This document shows, piece after piece, positions 43,862 through 53,321 of a stretch of DNA of 64,000 nt. Within the stretch, counting starts at the first letter, position 1; each line of letters begins with the position of its first letter. Source of the stretch: CAWDZK01 sp963807005 (lineage in GTDB: Bacteria > Actinomycetota > Actinomycetes > JACCUZ01); the NCBI GenBank assembly GCA_963807005.1, contig CAWDZK010000003.1, positions 276,323-340,322 on the forward strand, written 5' to 3'. Below the pieces are notes generated by a model that searched no databases, was not told the DNA's origin, and saw nothing but the letters and a program-made list of their open reading frames with translations. The position numbers were made by a program, and so were the translations under genes.

Positions 43862-44938
43862 GTGGAGAAGTCTCGCCCGACGCGGCTCGCCGGGATGCGC
43901 GACGCCCTGCGTGACCTACGCGCGGCACCCGTCACAACCGAAGAGACACGACCAACGGTGCGGCGAGCGCGTTGGCTGCTCGCCGCTGCATGGACGATCG
44001 CTCTGGTGGGATGGAGCTGGCTGTGGGGGCCACCCCTTGGCCTGCCTGAGATGCTGCTGTGGCTGGCGCTGGCGATGCTCGTCGCCAGCGTGGGCAACCC
44101 GCTGGGCTGGGCGAAGAGCATGCTCGTCGACTGGTTCCCGCTCTACCTGATGCTCGTCGGGTACAACGTCGTCTGGGGGCTGGTCGACAACGTTGCAGGC
44201 AGCGCACACGTCCAGCCGCAACTGGCCTTCGACCAGTGGCTGTTCGGTGAGGACGGCCCCGTCGCCGCGCTACAGCGTTCGTTGTGGACCGGGGTCGTGC
44301 GGCCGTTTGACTACGCGGTTTGGGTGGTCTACCTCAGTCATTTCGTCGTCACCCTGGTCGTGTGCGCCGGCCTGTGGATTCATTCCCGGGTCGAGTTCCT
44401 CGCTTACCGACGCCGAGTAGTCGCAACCTGGTTCAGCGGCCTTGTCGTATTCGCGTTGTACCCGACCGTCCCGCCGTGGATGGCCGGTGACCGTGGTCTG
44501 ATTCCTACCGCCACCCGGATCATCGGCGACGTCAACCGGGCGGTCTTCCCCCAGCAGACGCACCGTTCCCTCGCCGAGGGCGGCGGCAAGATCGACCTGG
44601 CCAATCCGGTGGCCGCAGTTCCGAGCATGCACTCGGCCTTCCCGATGCTGTTGCTCCTTTTCTTCTGGCACCGCGCGCCGCGGCTTCGGCCGCTACTTCT
44701 CGCTTACCCGCTCACCATGACCTTCGTCCTGGTCTACGCGGGCGAGCACTACGTCTTCGACGTCCTGGCCGGCTGGGCGGTCGCCGCCCTCGTGCACGTC
44801 ACCTGGTCGCGCTTCGAGGCGCGGCGGACGACGGGCCGAGCGACCGGTGTCCGCGATCAGGCCGTCCCGGCGTTGCGAGAGGAATCCGCCGAATCAGCTG
44901 GCCCACGTATGCATGCGTCGACGACGGACGGCCGATGA
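43862..44938 (+). CDS. PAP2/inositolphosphotransferase-type membrane protein
   Basis: 358 residues with six or more membrane helices. The C-terminal half has the phosphatase motifs of the Aur1/Ipt1-like PAP2 branch: VAAVPSMHSAFPMLLL (with the catalytic His) and YAGEHYVFDVLAGW. Relatives act on lipid-linked phosphates or transfer phosphoinositol heads. GTG 43862 has GGAGGAGGA eleven bases upstream; the frame is open to 43766. It overlaps the next gene by four bases, so the two membrane proteins are coupled. Confidence 0.82.
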   Translation: MEKSRPTRLAGMRDALRDLRAAPVTTEETRPTVRRARWLLAAAWTIALVGWSWLWGPPLGLPEMLLWLALAMLVASVGNPLGWAKSMLVDWFPLYLMLVGYNVVWGLVDNVAGSAHVQPQLAFDQWLFGEDGPVAALQRSLWTGVVRPFDYAVWVVYLSHFVVTLVVCAGLWIHSRVEFLAYRRRVVATWFSGLVVFALYPTVPPWMAGDRGLIPTATRIIGDVNRAVFPQQTHRSLAEGGGKIDLANPVAAVPSMHSAFPMLLLLFFWHRAPRLRPLLLAYPLTMTFVLVYAGEHYVFDVLAGWAVAALVHVTWSRFEARRTTGRATGVRDQAVPALREESAESAGPRMHASTTDGR

Positions 44939-46578
44939 TGCAGCCGCGCTACCGATCGGTCGGGGTGGGCGTCCGGTCGGTCATGCTGAGCGCCGGTCTG
45001 ATGGCGGTGCTCGTCGCCTGGTCGCTCGCTACACCGTTGCTCGCGGCGCCGGACGAACCGGCGCACCTGATCCGCGCGGCGGCCGCGGGGCGCGGACAGG
45101 TCACCGGGGTGGCTACGGCTGCCGGTCCCGCCTTCGAGATCCCGACATCCTTGGCGCGTCTCGTGCGACCGGTCTCGTGCTACGAACACCGCCGCCGGAA
45201 CACAGGAGACTGCCACCGCACGGTCGTCGACCAGCCAGGCGGCCAGAGCCTGGCGAGCTCGCAGGCAGGCAACTACGACCCGTTCTACTACCTGCTGGTG
45301 GGTTGGCCGATGGCCCTCTCGCCGGACGTCGCGGGCGTGTACCTGAGCCGGGCGGTGAGCGCAGTCCTGTGCGCCCTGCTCCTGGGGGTGGGGATCGGCG
45401 TCCTGCCGCGGACGGCGCACCGCGTGGCCGCGGCCGCTGCGCTTACTCCGACCGTCCTGTTCCTCTGCGCGACGATCAATCCCAACGCCATGGAGATCAG
45501 CGCGACGTTCTTGGTGTGGGCGGGAGCAGTCGCGGCGACCGCCGCGCCGACACCTCCCCGCGCGGCCGTGCACGCGCTCGGCATCGGCGCGGTGCTGGCG
45601 GCACCGACGAGGCCGCTCGCCATCCTGTGGGTGGTGGTCGCAGTCCTCGTGGTATCCGCCGTGAGCGACCCGGCCCGCGTACGCCGGCTGGTCGGGCAGC
45701 GAGCGCTGTGGGCGTACGCGGCAGCAACCGTCTTGGCAGCCGGGCACCAGTGGTGGTGGACCACACGAGCGCTCGTCCAGAGCGTCGTCGCCGCGCCACA
45801 AGCACCGGCATCGGCAGACCTCGTCCGCCGGTTGGAGGCGAACACCCAGGTCCAGCGGGTCCGAGAGATGATCGGCACGGTGGGGTGGAACGACTTGGTC
45901 GCTCCGGCGGCGACCTACGGCGTGTGGCTGCTCCTCTTCGTGCTCGCTCTGGGCGTGACCATGCAGGCTCGGGGCTGGAGGGCGAGTGCCGTGGTGCTGA
46001 CGATCTGTGCCTCCTTCGTCATGGTCTCGCTGTGGCTCGATCTGCACCTTCCGAGCGGAATGGTCTTCTTCTGGCAGGGGCGCTACAACTTGCCGGTCGC
46101 GGTCGGGCTGCCACTGGTACTCGTGGCCGGCATGTCCACGATGCCGCGTTGGCTGGGGCGGCACCGCACCGCCATCCTGGCCGTCGTCGGCGCGCTGCTC
46201 GTGGCCGGGCATGCCGCAGCGTTCTTCGGTGCGCTGTCCGCCTACCGCCATGCGGGACCGGAGGATTTCCGGGTCGCCACGCATGTGTTCGGCACAGTGG
46301 CCGACCCGGTCTCCAGCGGCTTGTTCGTTCTCGGCCTCCTGCCCCTCGCAATCGGGGTCTGCGCTGCTGGGCCGGCCGCAAGGCGACGGAACGGTCAGCC
46401 GGGTGAGTCCGCTCCCGCGAGCAACGAAAGGAGCCTGCGGGCCGAGGAGCCCCAGGTCCAGCGCTCGGTGACCCAGTCGCGCCCGGACGCCCCGAACGAC
46501 GACCTGATGCCGGCGTCGGCGAGCAGACCGGCCAGCGCCGAAGCGACCGGCTCCGGCCGCGAGGCCGGGCAGACATAG
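44935..46578 (+). CDS. DUF2142-family multi-pass membrane protein
   Basis: 547 residues, about 10-12 membrane helices. The family features are the first-loop APDEPAHLIRA, NYDPFYYLLVGWP and the FFWQGRYNLPVAVGLP motif near residue 375. DUF2142 proteins resemble membrane glycosyltransferases of polysaccharide assembly, but the function is not proven. The last 60 residues (from about 487) are hydrophilic and unlike the family; they are encoded opposite the end of the pimB gene, a 184-bp antisense overlap, so the original stop may have been lost. Confidence 0.85.
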   Translation: MMQPRYRSVGVGVRSVMLSAGLMAVLVAWSLATPLLAAPDEPAHLIRAAAAGRGQVTGVATAAGPAFEIPTSLARLVRPVSCYEHRRRNTGDCHRTVVDQPGGQSLASSQAGNYDPFYYLLVGWPMALSPDVAGVYLSRAVSAVLCALLLGVGIGVLPRTAHRVAAAAALTPTVLFLCATINPNAMEISATFLVWAGAVAATAAPTPPRAAVHALGIGAVLAAPTRPLAILWVVVAVLVVSAVSDPARVRRLVGQRALWAYAAATVLAAGHQWWWTTRALVQSVVAAPQAPASADLVRRLEANTQVQRVREMIGTVGWNDLVAPAATYGVWLLLFVLALGVTMQARGWRASAVVLTICASFVMVSLWLDLHLPSGMVFFWQGRYNLPVAVGLPLVLVAGMSTMPRWLGRHRTAILAVVGALLVAGHAAAFFGALSAYRHAGPEDFRVATHVFGTVADPVSSGLFVLGLLPLAIGVCAAGPAARRRNGQPGESAPASNERSLRAEEPQVQRSVTQSRPDAPNDDLMPASASRPASAEATGSGREAGQT

Positions 46579-47543
46579 CCCGTCTCGCCTTCGCGGACCG
46601 TGTCCGGCGCCCCGCCGGAGTCGCCGGCGACCACCGGGAGCCCGGTCGCCGACGCCTCGAGGTAGACGATGCCGAGGCCCTCGACCTCGAAGCCGAGCTT
46701 GCGGGTGCGGCAGGGCATGCAGAAGACGTCCCCCGCGGCCATGTACGGCGGCAGGTCGGCCCAGGGCACCGCGCCCGCGAACACGACGTGCTCCGCGACA
46801 CCCAGGTCCCGCGCGAGCGCGCCCAGGCGCGGTCGCATCGGCCCGTCACCGACCAGCAGCACCGCCGTATCGGGCACCTCCCGGCGGACCAGCGGCAGCG
46901 CCCGGATCAGCATGTCCTGGCCCTTCCGCTCCACCAGCCGCGAGACGCACACGACCACCGGCCGGTCCCCCAGGCCGAACATCGCCCGCACCGGCCCGCC
47001 GTCGACCGAGGGGTGGAAGGCGTCGGTGTCGACCCCGGGCGTCAGCTGCACCATCCGGGTGGCCGCCCCGGTCGAGAGCGCCCGCGAGATCTGGGACCGG
47101 GTGAACTCCCCCAGGTAGGTCAGCACGTCGTTGGTGTCGCCGATCCGCCGCAGCAGCTGACGGGTGCCCGGCGTCTTCGCCCACCAGACCTCGTGACCGT
47201 GCGTCGTGGCGACAGTCCGCCGAACGCCGGCCCGGCGCTTGAGCGTCGCTGCCATCAGGCCGAGGGGGGCGGCGGCACCGAACCAGACCGACTCGCACCC
47301 GAGGTCGCGGGCGATCGCGACCGACCTGCGGGTGATCGCCGGGGTGGGCAGCATGATCCGGGACGGGTCCCGGACGACAGGGAACGCGAGGCCGGCGTCG
47401 AACGCCGCGGCGCCCGGCTGGCTGGCCGTGTGCACCACGACCGAGCCCGGGTCCATCCGCTGCACCATGGCGAGCACGAACGACTCGATGCCCCCGACGC
47501 GCGGCGGGAAGTCGTTGGTGATGACGAGCGTGCGACCGGCCAC
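46395..47543 (-). CDS. pimB: PimB-like mannosyltransferase (GT4)
   Basis: 382 residues, GT-B glycosyltransferase family 4. The donor-side region has VSRLVERKGQDMLIRAL, VLLVGDGP, and the EX7E motif in GFEVEGLGIVYLEASATGLPVVAGDSGG. The acceptor-side N-terminus reads VITNDFPPRVGGIESFVLAM, as in GDP-mannose-dependent phosphatidylinositol mannosyltransferase PimB'. It adds the second mannose to PIM1. Mycobacterial pimB (Rv2188c) sits next to fadD15 in the syntenic block, supporting the call. Its 3' end overlaps DUF2142. Confidence 0.88.
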   Translation of the reverse strand: MAGRTLVITNDFPPRVGGIESFVLAMVQRMDPGSVVVHTASQPGAAAFDAGLAFPVVRDPSRIMLPTPAITRRSVAIARDLGCESVWFGAAAPLGLMAATLKRRAGVRRTVATTHGHEVWWAKTPGTRQLLRRIGDTNDVLTYLGEFTRSQISRALSTGAATRMVQLTPGVDTDAFHPSVDGGPVRAMFGLGDRPVVVCVSRLVERKGQDMLIRALPLVRREVPDTAVLLVGDGPMRPRLGALARDLGVAEHVVFAGAVPWADLPPYMAAGDVFCMPCRTRKLGFEVEGLGIVYLEASATGLPVVAGDSGGAPDTVREGETGYVCPASRPEPVASALAGLLADAGIRSSFGASGRDWVTERWTWGSSARRLLSLLAGADSPG

Positions 47544-47578
47544 GCTGGCGGACCCTACGGGACGCCCGGAGCGCGCGG

Positions 47579-48868
47579 TCAGCGGTCCACGCCCGGCGGG
47601 ACGCCGACGTCGTGCAGCCGGGCCCAGTCACGGGCCAGCGCGATCCGCTGCGGGGCGGTCGGGTGGGTCGCGAACAGCCCGAACACCACCGGCGACGGGT
47701 CCAGGTCGGACAGGTTGGTCACCGACAGCCGGCGCTGCATCTCGACCATGGCGGCCGGCTCCCGGGTGAGGTCGAGGGCGTGCACGTCGGCGCGGGCCTC
47801 GATCCGCCGGGACACCAGGTTCTGGACCGGCCCGGCGACGGCCGTGAGGAGCACGACGACGGCGAGCACCAGCGCGATCGCCCGGGCGTCGCCGAGCGAG
47901 TCCACACCGGCCCGCCGCAGCAGCCAGGACCACCGGCCCAGCAGCGCCAGCAGGCACACGAGCAGGGCGACGCCGACGGCGCCCATCGCGGTCCCCCACA
48001 CGACGTCGCGCGCCTTCGCGTGCCCCAGCTCGTGCGCCACGATCAACCGCACCTCGTCCGGCGTCGCCTGCTGCAGCAGCGTGTCGTAGACGACGATCCG
48101 GCGGGTCGAGCCGAGACCGGACACGTAGGCGTTCAGCGCGGAGGTGCGCCTGCTCGCGTCGGCGACGAGGACGTCGTCGACCGGAACCCCGTCGTTCCGG
48201 GCCAGCTCCAGCAGCGACGTCCGCAGCGCGCCGTCCGGGAGCGGGGTGAACCGGTTGAACAGCGGCTCGACCACCACGGGGAAGGCGAAGGACGCCAGCA
48301 CGACCAGACCGGCGGCCACGCCGGTGCCCAGCACCCACCACCGCTCCGGCTGCCACCGGGCCAGCCCGACCACGAGCAGCAGCGCCGCCAGCGTCAGCAC
48401 CAGACCGACGCCGTACGCCTTCCCGGCGTCGACCGCCCAACCGCCCCAGCTGCGCGTGGACAGCCCGTACCGGCGGCGCACCGTCTCGGACCACGCGTCC
48501 CACGGCAGGGTCAGGACGCGACCGACCAGGGTGAGCGCGACGGTGCCGAGCACCACCCGCCAGAGCCAGCCACCCCCTGCCGGCGCCGCCACCCGTTCGA
48601 CCAGCCGCGCCCCCAGCGGCGTGAGGCCCAGCGCCGCCGCGAGGACAAGGCCGAGCAGGTAGGCCGAGTACGCCGGCACCCGCACCGCCGCGTGGTACGC
48701 CTCCTCCCTGGCGATCTGCGCCGCGGTGAAGTCGCGAGCCGGGGCCACCGACGTCGGTCCGAGCCCGTGCAGCGGCAAGGGCCGCCACGGGACGAGCAGG
48801 GCGACCGCGACCGCCAGGACCAGCGCGAGCCCGGCCGTCGTGACGAGCAGCCCGACCCGCGGCGTCAC
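47579..48868 (-). CDS. M48-family membrane metalloprotease (Ste24/CAAX-like)
   Basis: 429 residues. Several N-terminal membrane helices (to about 225) precede the soluble peptidase part with VEPLFNRFTPLPDGALR, zinc motif HELGH in IVAHELGHAKARDV, more helices and the third zinc-ligand region RADVHALDLTREP. It resembles Ste24/CAAX prenyl proteases and HtpX, which cut membrane or lipoprotein substrates. GTG 48868 overlaps the stop of the upstream gene (GTGA), so they are coupled. A longer open frame upstream lacks similarity. Confidence 0.9.
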   Translation of the reverse strand: MTPRVGLLVTTAGLALVLAVAVALLVPWRPLPLHGLGPTSVAPARDFTAAQIAREEAYHAAVRVPAYSAYLLGLVLAAALGLTPLGARLVERVAAPAGGGWLWRVVLGTVALTLVGRVLTLPWDAWSETVRRRYGLSTRSWGGWAVDAGKAYGVGLVLTLAALLLVVGLARWQPERWWVLGTGVAAGLVVLASFAFPVVVEPLFNRFTPLPDGALRTSLLELARNDGVPVDDVLVADASRRTSALNAYVSGLGSTRRIVVYDTLLQQATPDEVRLIVAHELGHAKARDVVWGTAMGAVGVALLVCLLALLGRWSWLLRRAGVDSLGDARAIALVLAVVVLLTAVAGPVQNLVSRRIEARADVHALDLTREPAAMVEMQRRLSVTNLSDLDPSPVVFGLFATHPTAPQRIALARDWARLHDVGVPPGVDR

Positions 48869-50292
48869 GCGGCAGCCTTGGCGCGGAGGTCGTCCCTCCA
48901 CTCCCGCACCAGCTCGTCCTGCCCGATGCCGAGCACGTCGCGCATCTCGTCCGGCCAGCCGGGACCGCTGCTGTCCGACACCGCTTCGTACAGCGCCACC
49001 AGCTTCTTCTCGCCGTAGCGCTCGGCGATCAGCCGGCAGGCGAGCCACGACCCCTCGTACGCCGCGCTGATGTCTCCCCGCGAGGCGTCGAAGTCGGCGT
49101 CCCGCGGCAGCCGTCTCGGCGCCTTCCCGTCACGCACGTCGTCGAGCACGTCGCTGGCGACGATGGCGGTGGGCACCGGCGTCGCCTGGTAGGCGACGTA
49201 GTCGGCGAACCCCTCGGACAGCCAGATCGGCGGCGACGTCACGCTGCTCGACCGGGTCGCGACGTGGGTCATCTCGTGGGTGAGGACGACCCGGCGACCG
49301 AGCTTCCCGAGGATGCGCCACGCCGCCGGGTTGATGACGATCCGGTCCCCCCGGCTGAGGCCGGACTCGAAGGACCCGGTGGTCACCGCGGCGATCTGGG
49401 CGAGGCCCTCGCCGTCGCTGCCGATCAGGGTGGCCATGTCCTCCTGGCTGCGCGGCAGGACCACGACCGGCCGGCGGGACCACTCCCCCGGCCAGACGTC
49501 GTCGACGTCCCGCACCGCCAGGTCGGCCTCGTCGGCGATCGTGCGCAGCTGCGCCCGGGTCGCCCCCCGGGCGTCCGCGAGCACGACGCTGGTCTCCCCG
49601 CTGACGGAGCGCACCGGCCCGAGGTCCCAGAGGTCGCGCTGGGTGTCCAGACCGCTTGCGCTGGCGTCCGTGTCGGCGGCGACCAGCCACCGCCCGCCGC
49701 GGGGGACGAAGGTGAGGTACTGCTCACGGTCGGTGGAGGTATCGGTGCCCGCCAGCCGGTAGGTGAGCAGGACCCGTAGGATCACCGACCCGCTCGGCAG
49801 TGCGCGGGCCCGCTCGGCCGTGAGGTCGGGGCCGTCGCCGGTCACGGCGTAGGACCACTGGGCCAGGTCGAGCGCGCTCACCCGGTCGAACAGCTGGCCC
49901 TGGGCGGTGGCGAAGTCGGCGTCGGTCGGGTCCACGGTGGACAGGAACAGGCCGCGGTCGCCCGTGGTGACCGCCCGGGACCTGGTCACCAGCAGGTCGG
50001 CGACCGCCTGCGCCCTGCCGGCGGTGGGGTCGGGGCTGGGCGTGGCCGACCCGGAGGCGCTCGGGGCGCCGGTCGCCGAGGCGCTCGGCCGCGGGCCGGC
50101 CGCACCGGGCTGGTCCAGCAGCAGGCGGGAGACGCCGACCGCGACGGCGACGCCCAGCGCGGCCGCGAGCGTCAGGGCGAGCAGCAGCAGCCCCGTCCGG
50201 CGGCGGGACCTGCGGGGGGTCGCGCCACCGGGGTCCTCGTCCAGCGGTCCGGAGGGCTCGACCGCGGCATCCGGACCGCCGTACTGCTGCAC
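48865..50292 (-). CDS. Membrane-anchored gluzincin-like (HEMTH) protein
   Basis: 475 residues. A short cytoplasmic head and one membrane helix (about 33-55) are followed by a Ser/Thr/Ala-rich spacer. A conserved domain follows, and then a peptidase-MA-like region with HEMTH in VVLTHEMTHVATRS and the downstream acidic helix WLSEGFADYVAY, a gluzincin arrangement (HEXXH plus distant Glu). The substrate is unknown; it should work outside the membrane. It is coupled by overlap to the M48 protease, suggesting a paired proteolytic function, which is only an inference. Confidence 0.8.
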   Translation of the reverse strand: MQQYGGPDAAVEPSGPLDEDPGGATPRRSRRRTGLLLLALTLAAALGVAVAVGVSRLLLDQPGAAGPRPSASATGAPSASGSATPSPDPTAGRAQAVADLLVTRSRAVTTGDRGLFLSTVDPTDADFATAQGQLFDRVSALDLAQWSYAVTGDGPDLTAERARALPSGSVILRVLLTYRLAGTDTSTDREQYLTFVPRGGRWLVAADTDASASGLDTQRDLWDLGPVRSVSGETSVVLADARGATRAQLRTIADEADLAVRDVDDVWPGEWSRRPVVVLPRSQEDMATLIGSDGEGLAQIAAVTTGSFESGLSRGDRIVINPAAWRILGKLGRRVVLTHEMTHVATRSSSVTSPPIWLSEGFADYVAYQATPVPTAIVASDVLDDVRDGKAPRRLPRDADFDASRGDISAAYEGSWLACRLIAERYGEKKLVALYEAVSDSSGPGWPDEMRDVLGIGQDELVREWRDDLRAKAAA

Positions 50293-50389
50293 ATCGACAG
50301 ACTAGGCGGCGGTGCGTACCGACGCGTCGGAGCCAACCTGACAAGCGGCGTGGCGGCCCGTCCGGGCGGCCAGTGACCTCGCCCGGCGG

Positions 50390-51442
50390 CTAGGGTCGGC
50401 CGGCCCCCACGAGCGGCATCGAGTACAGCCCGCTGATGTGCACGCTCAGGCCGGGGTAGGGCGCGTCGATGATCCGGCCGCCGCCGATGTAGATGCCGAC
50501 GTGGCTGATCGGGCTGTAGTAGAAGACCAGGTCGCCCGGCTGCAGGTCCGAGACCGAGATGTGCCGGACGGCGCCGTACTGCGCCGCTGACGAGTGCGGC
50601 AGGGAGACGCCGGCCGCCGCCCAGGAGTACATGGTCAGGCCCGAGCAGTCGAAGGAGCCCGGTCCGGCCGCGCCCCACGCGTACGGGTCGCCGAGCTGGC
50701 CGAACGCCGTCTTCACCGCGGCGGCGGCCCGCCCCGAGGCCGGACCGTCGTAGGTCGGGAACTCGTCGCCGCGGGACGACCGGGACGCCCGCATCTGGTC
50801 GCTGCGGGCGCCGAGCGCCCGCTGGGTCGCGGCCTGCTGCAGGGCGAGCAGGCGGGCCCGCTGCTTGGCCTCGAGCCGGGCCAGGACGTCCCGCGCCTGG
50901 GTCAGGCGTGCCTCGATGGCGCTCTTCTCGGTGGCCATCCGTTCCTGCAGCGCGCGGGCCCGGGCCCTCTGGTCCGCGACGGCCTTGCGGTCGACCGCGG
51001 CCTGGAGGCGGGCGCCCTCCATGCCGGCCAGCATCGCCGACTGTCGGCGGTTCAGCTGGGACAGGTCGGCCGCCTGACGCAGGAAGGTCGTCGGGTCCTC
51101 GGACAGCACCAGCTCGACGGTCGGGTCGAGCCCGCCGGACTTGTAGGACGCCACCGCGATCCGACCGACCAGCGCCTTCATCTCGTCCAGGTGCCGCTTG
51201 GTGACCGCGTAGCGGTTCTGCGCGGACCGCATCCGCCGGTTGGTCTCGTTGAGCTGCACCTTGGCGGTGTTGTAGCGCTCGGCCGCGTCGGCGGCGTCAT
51301 GGTTGAGGGCGTCGACCCGCCGCTGTACCTCGCCCAGCGAGGGGCTGGGGTCGGCCGAGGCGGCCCCGGGCAGCACGGCGATGCTCAGGGCGGCCAGGAG
51401 CAGACCGGCGAGCAGGCGGCGGGGGAACGAGGAGGGAGCCAT
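50390..51442 (-). CDS. Secreted NlpC/P60 peptidoglycan hydrolase with coiled coil
   Basis: 350 residues. The signal peptide ends near residue 31 (GAASADPS). A long coiled-coil region (about 35-215) is of the kind that binds an FtsEX-type activator. The C-terminal NlpC/P60 domain has the catalytic Cys in SFDCSGLTMYSWAAAG and His in ISHVGIYIGGG. It cleaves stem peptides during cell separation, like RipA-family enzymes, and sits at the position of Rv2190c. ATG 51442 lies downstream of a good promoter with direct TCACG repeats. Confidence 0.92.
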   Translation of the reverse strand: MAPSSFPRRLLAGLLLAALSIAVLPGAASADPSPSLGEVQRRVDALNHDAADAAERYNTAKVQLNETNRRMRSAQNRYAVTKRHLDEMKALVGRIAVASYKSGGLDPTVELVLSEDPTTFLRQAADLSQLNRRQSAMLAGMEGARLQAAVDRKAVADQRARARALQERMATEKSAIEARLTQARDVLARLEAKQRARLLALQQAATQRALGARSDQMRASRSSRGDEFPTYDGPASGRAAAAVKTAFGQLGDPYAWGAAGPGSFDCSGLTMYSWAAAGVSLPHSSAAQYGAVRHISVSDLQPGDLVFYYSPISHVGIYIGGGRIIDAPYPGLSVHISGLYSMPLVGAGRP

Positions 51443-51452
51443 CTGCGCGCGA

Positions 51453-51480
51453 ACCTTACGTGACCTTTTCGTGATGTCAA
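51453..51480 (-). promoter_or_regulatory. NlpC/P60 gene promoter with TCACG direct repeats
   Basis: Reading the minus strand, TTGACA (51480-51475) and TAAGGT (51458-51453) are 16 bp apart, the best vegetative promoter in the window. Within the spacer TCACG repeats at an 11-bp period (51474-51470 and 51463-51459), one helical turn apart, so a bound regulator would cover the promoter face. MtrA-like control is a guess. Confidence 0.7.
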
Positions 51481-51579
51481 AGCGGCCGCGGCGCGCCTCC
51501 CGTGGACAGATCGGCACATCTGGTAGTCGACCCGCGGTGCGGGAGCCTTGAACGGCTGCTGCACCTGTCCTGGTCGCCA

Positions 51580-51623
51580 GGCGGGCGGCCCGCGTCCGCA
51601 TCGTGGACGCCTGGCCGCCCGCC
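51580..51623 (-). terminator. Bipartite hairpin terminator after the cysteine-rich small gene
   Basis: An 11-bp perfect outer stem (51580-51590 with 51613-51623) encloses a second 6-bp stem (51592-51597 with 51605-51610) and a seven-base loop. It begins 25 nt beyond the stop of the minus-strand small gene. Confidence 0.75.
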
Positions 51624-51647
51624 CGCCCCCGCTGCCCGGCCCGCCCG

Positions 51648-51881
51648 TCAGCCGGCGGCCGCCCGGTCGTCGGCTCCCGGCGCCCCCGGTGGCCCGCGCC
51701 GGACCACCTCGACCGGCACCACCAGCCGCAGCGGCGGGACCAGCCCGGAGCCGGCCAGGGCGTCGAGCGCGGCCGCCTCGTCGGCGTCGATCTCGCCCGG
51801 CGGGCCGCCGAGCAGCGCCGTGACGACGCAGTCGCCGCAGGCCAGGCCGCGGACCTCGCAGCTGTCGCAGTCGATGATCAC
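51648..51881 (-). CDS. Small cysteine-rich conserved protein
   Basis: 77 residues from GTG 51881, which has GAGGAGG nearby. The start is VIIDCDSCEVRGLACGDCVVTALLGGPP: four cysteines in a C-x2-C-x6-C-x2-C pattern suggest a metal-binding knot. The rest is a short helix, ADEAAALDALAGSGLVPPLRL. This small family is common in actinobacteria beside RNA-binding or NYN genes; its role is unknown. An ATG at 51932 would add 17 residues, but the -10-like TAGCCT just inside that extension argues against it. Confidence 0.7.
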   Translation of the reverse strand: MIIDCDSCEVRGLACGDCVVTALLGGPPGEIDADEAAALDALAGSGLVPPLRLVVPVEVVRRGPPGAPGADDRAAAG

Positions 51882-51943
51882 GTGGACCTCCTCGATCTCG
51901 TCTGCGGCGAGGCTAGGGAGACCCCCGGACACAACCCGGACGG

Positions 51944-53317
51944 TCAGGCCCGGTCGAGCCGGCGCACCAGGGCGAGCGAGGACAGCGGGCGGGCCCCCGA
52001 GCGACGGACCCCGTCGGCGACCTCCCGGTCGCTGGAGACGACGCAGACCGGGCGGCCCTCGGGCTCGGCCCGGACCAGCCGCCGGATCAGCTCGTCGGCG
52101 GTCTCACCGGCCTTGCTGAACAGCACCCGGACGCCTCGTGCGCTGGCCGCCGGCACCCGTCCCTCGAGCGCCGCGCCGTCGAAGCAGCAGGTGACTTCGG
52201 CCCCGGACCGCGCCGCGAGGTTCGACAGCCCGGCCAGCAGGCGGTTGCGCTGCTTCTCCAACGACAGGTCGGGGAATCCGGTCTTGGTGACGTTGTAGCC
52301 GTCGACGACCAGGTGGGCCTGCGGCAGCGCGAGCAGCAGGTCGAGCAGCGCCGGGTCGTCCGAGAGCAGGGCCCGCTCCCCCGCGCCCCGCGCCGGGCCG
52401 GCCGGGTCGGCGGCATCGACGAGGTCCGCCGGACGGATGCTCACCGGGGCCAGCGCCAGGTCGCGGCGGAGCGCGGACGCCGCATCCACGACCGTGTCGA
52501 GCAGCAGCCGGAGCCTGGTGTCCTCGAGCGAGCGCCCGTCGCGCACGGCCCGCCGGGACGCCTCCAGGGCCGCCTCGACCTCCGCCACCCTGGCCCGGGC
52601 GCGCTCGGTCTCCGCCTGCGCCGTCTCGCCGGCCCGGGCGGCCGCCTCGTGCGCGCCGGCTGCCGCCTCCTCGGCCTCGACCGCTCGCCGTTCGGCCCGC
52701 CGCCGGGCACCCTTCTCCTCACGCAGCGCCTTGGCCACCGTCGCGGCCTCGGCAGCCGCGGACTCGACCTGGCCCGCCAGCGCCTCCAGCTCGTGGCGGT
52801 GCCGGGCCCGTTCGGCGGCAAGCTGCTGCTCGAGCCGCGCCACCTCTGCGGCGGCCCGCGCAGAGCCCTCGTCCGCTGTGACGCGGTCCGCGGCCGCGGC
52901 AGCAGCAGCCACCCGGTCGCCCCACCCCGGTGCGCGGAGCAGGTAGGCCACGGCTGCCACGTCGGCCGGGTCGGCGGCCGGCGGAGCAGTGCCGCCGTCG
53001 AGCGCATCGGCCAGGTCCGGCAGCGCGTCCCGGGCGGCGGCGGCCACCCGCTGGCGGAACGCCACGTCGCGCTCCACCGCCGTGGCCAGCGGGGTCGCCG
53101 CTCGGGTGCGCCGGTGCTGCGGCGCCCACGAGCGGAACCGCCGCAGCGCAGCCGGGGTGTCGTCCTCGGAGAGACCGGCGAGGGTGTCGGCAGCCCAGCC
53201 GACCACCCGGGAGCGCACCGCCTCCGGCAGCGGCCCGTCCCAGCCCGGCCCGTCGGGTGCGGCCGGCTCTCCGGCCGCGGGGCGGTCGCCGGGATGCTGC
53301 TCAGGCACGGCGCTCAT
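51944..53317 (-). CDS. NYN-domain (PIN-like) RNA-processing protein
   Basis: 457 residues. An alanine-rich helical domain (about 25-140) and a coiled coil (about 155-270) are followed by the NYN domain (about 300-457). It has LVVDGYNVTKTG with the first catalytic Asp, VTCCFDGA, VLFSKAGETADELI and PVCVVSSDREVADGV. NYN domains are predicted Mg-dependent ribonucleases, like the YacP/Rae1 group. ATG 53317 is just after the zinc-ribbon gene, so the two form a unit. The family is common in actinobacteria, where it is often called RNA-binding. Confidence 0.85.
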   Translation of the reverse strand: MSAVPEQHPGDRPAAGEPAAPDGPGWDGPLPEAVRSRVVGWAADTLAGLSEDDTPAALRRFRSWAPQHRRTRAATPLATAVERDVAFRQRVAAAARDALPDLADALDGGTAPPAADPADVAAVAYLLRAPGWGDRVAAAAAAADRVTADEGSARAAAEVARLEQQLAAERARHRHELEALAGQVESAAAEAATVAKALREEKGARRRAERRAVEAEEAAAGAHEAAARAGETAQAETERARARVAEVEAALEASRRAVRDGRSLEDTRLRLLLDTVVDAASALRRDLALAPVSIRPADLVDAADPAGPARGAGERALLSDDPALLDLLLALPQAHLVVDGYNVTKTGFPDLSLEKQRNRLLAGLSNLAARSGAEVTCCFDGAALEGRVPAASARGVRVLFSKAGETADELIRRLVRAEPEGRPVCVVSSDREVADGVRRSGARPLSSLALVRRLDRA

Positions 53318-53321
53318 CGGC

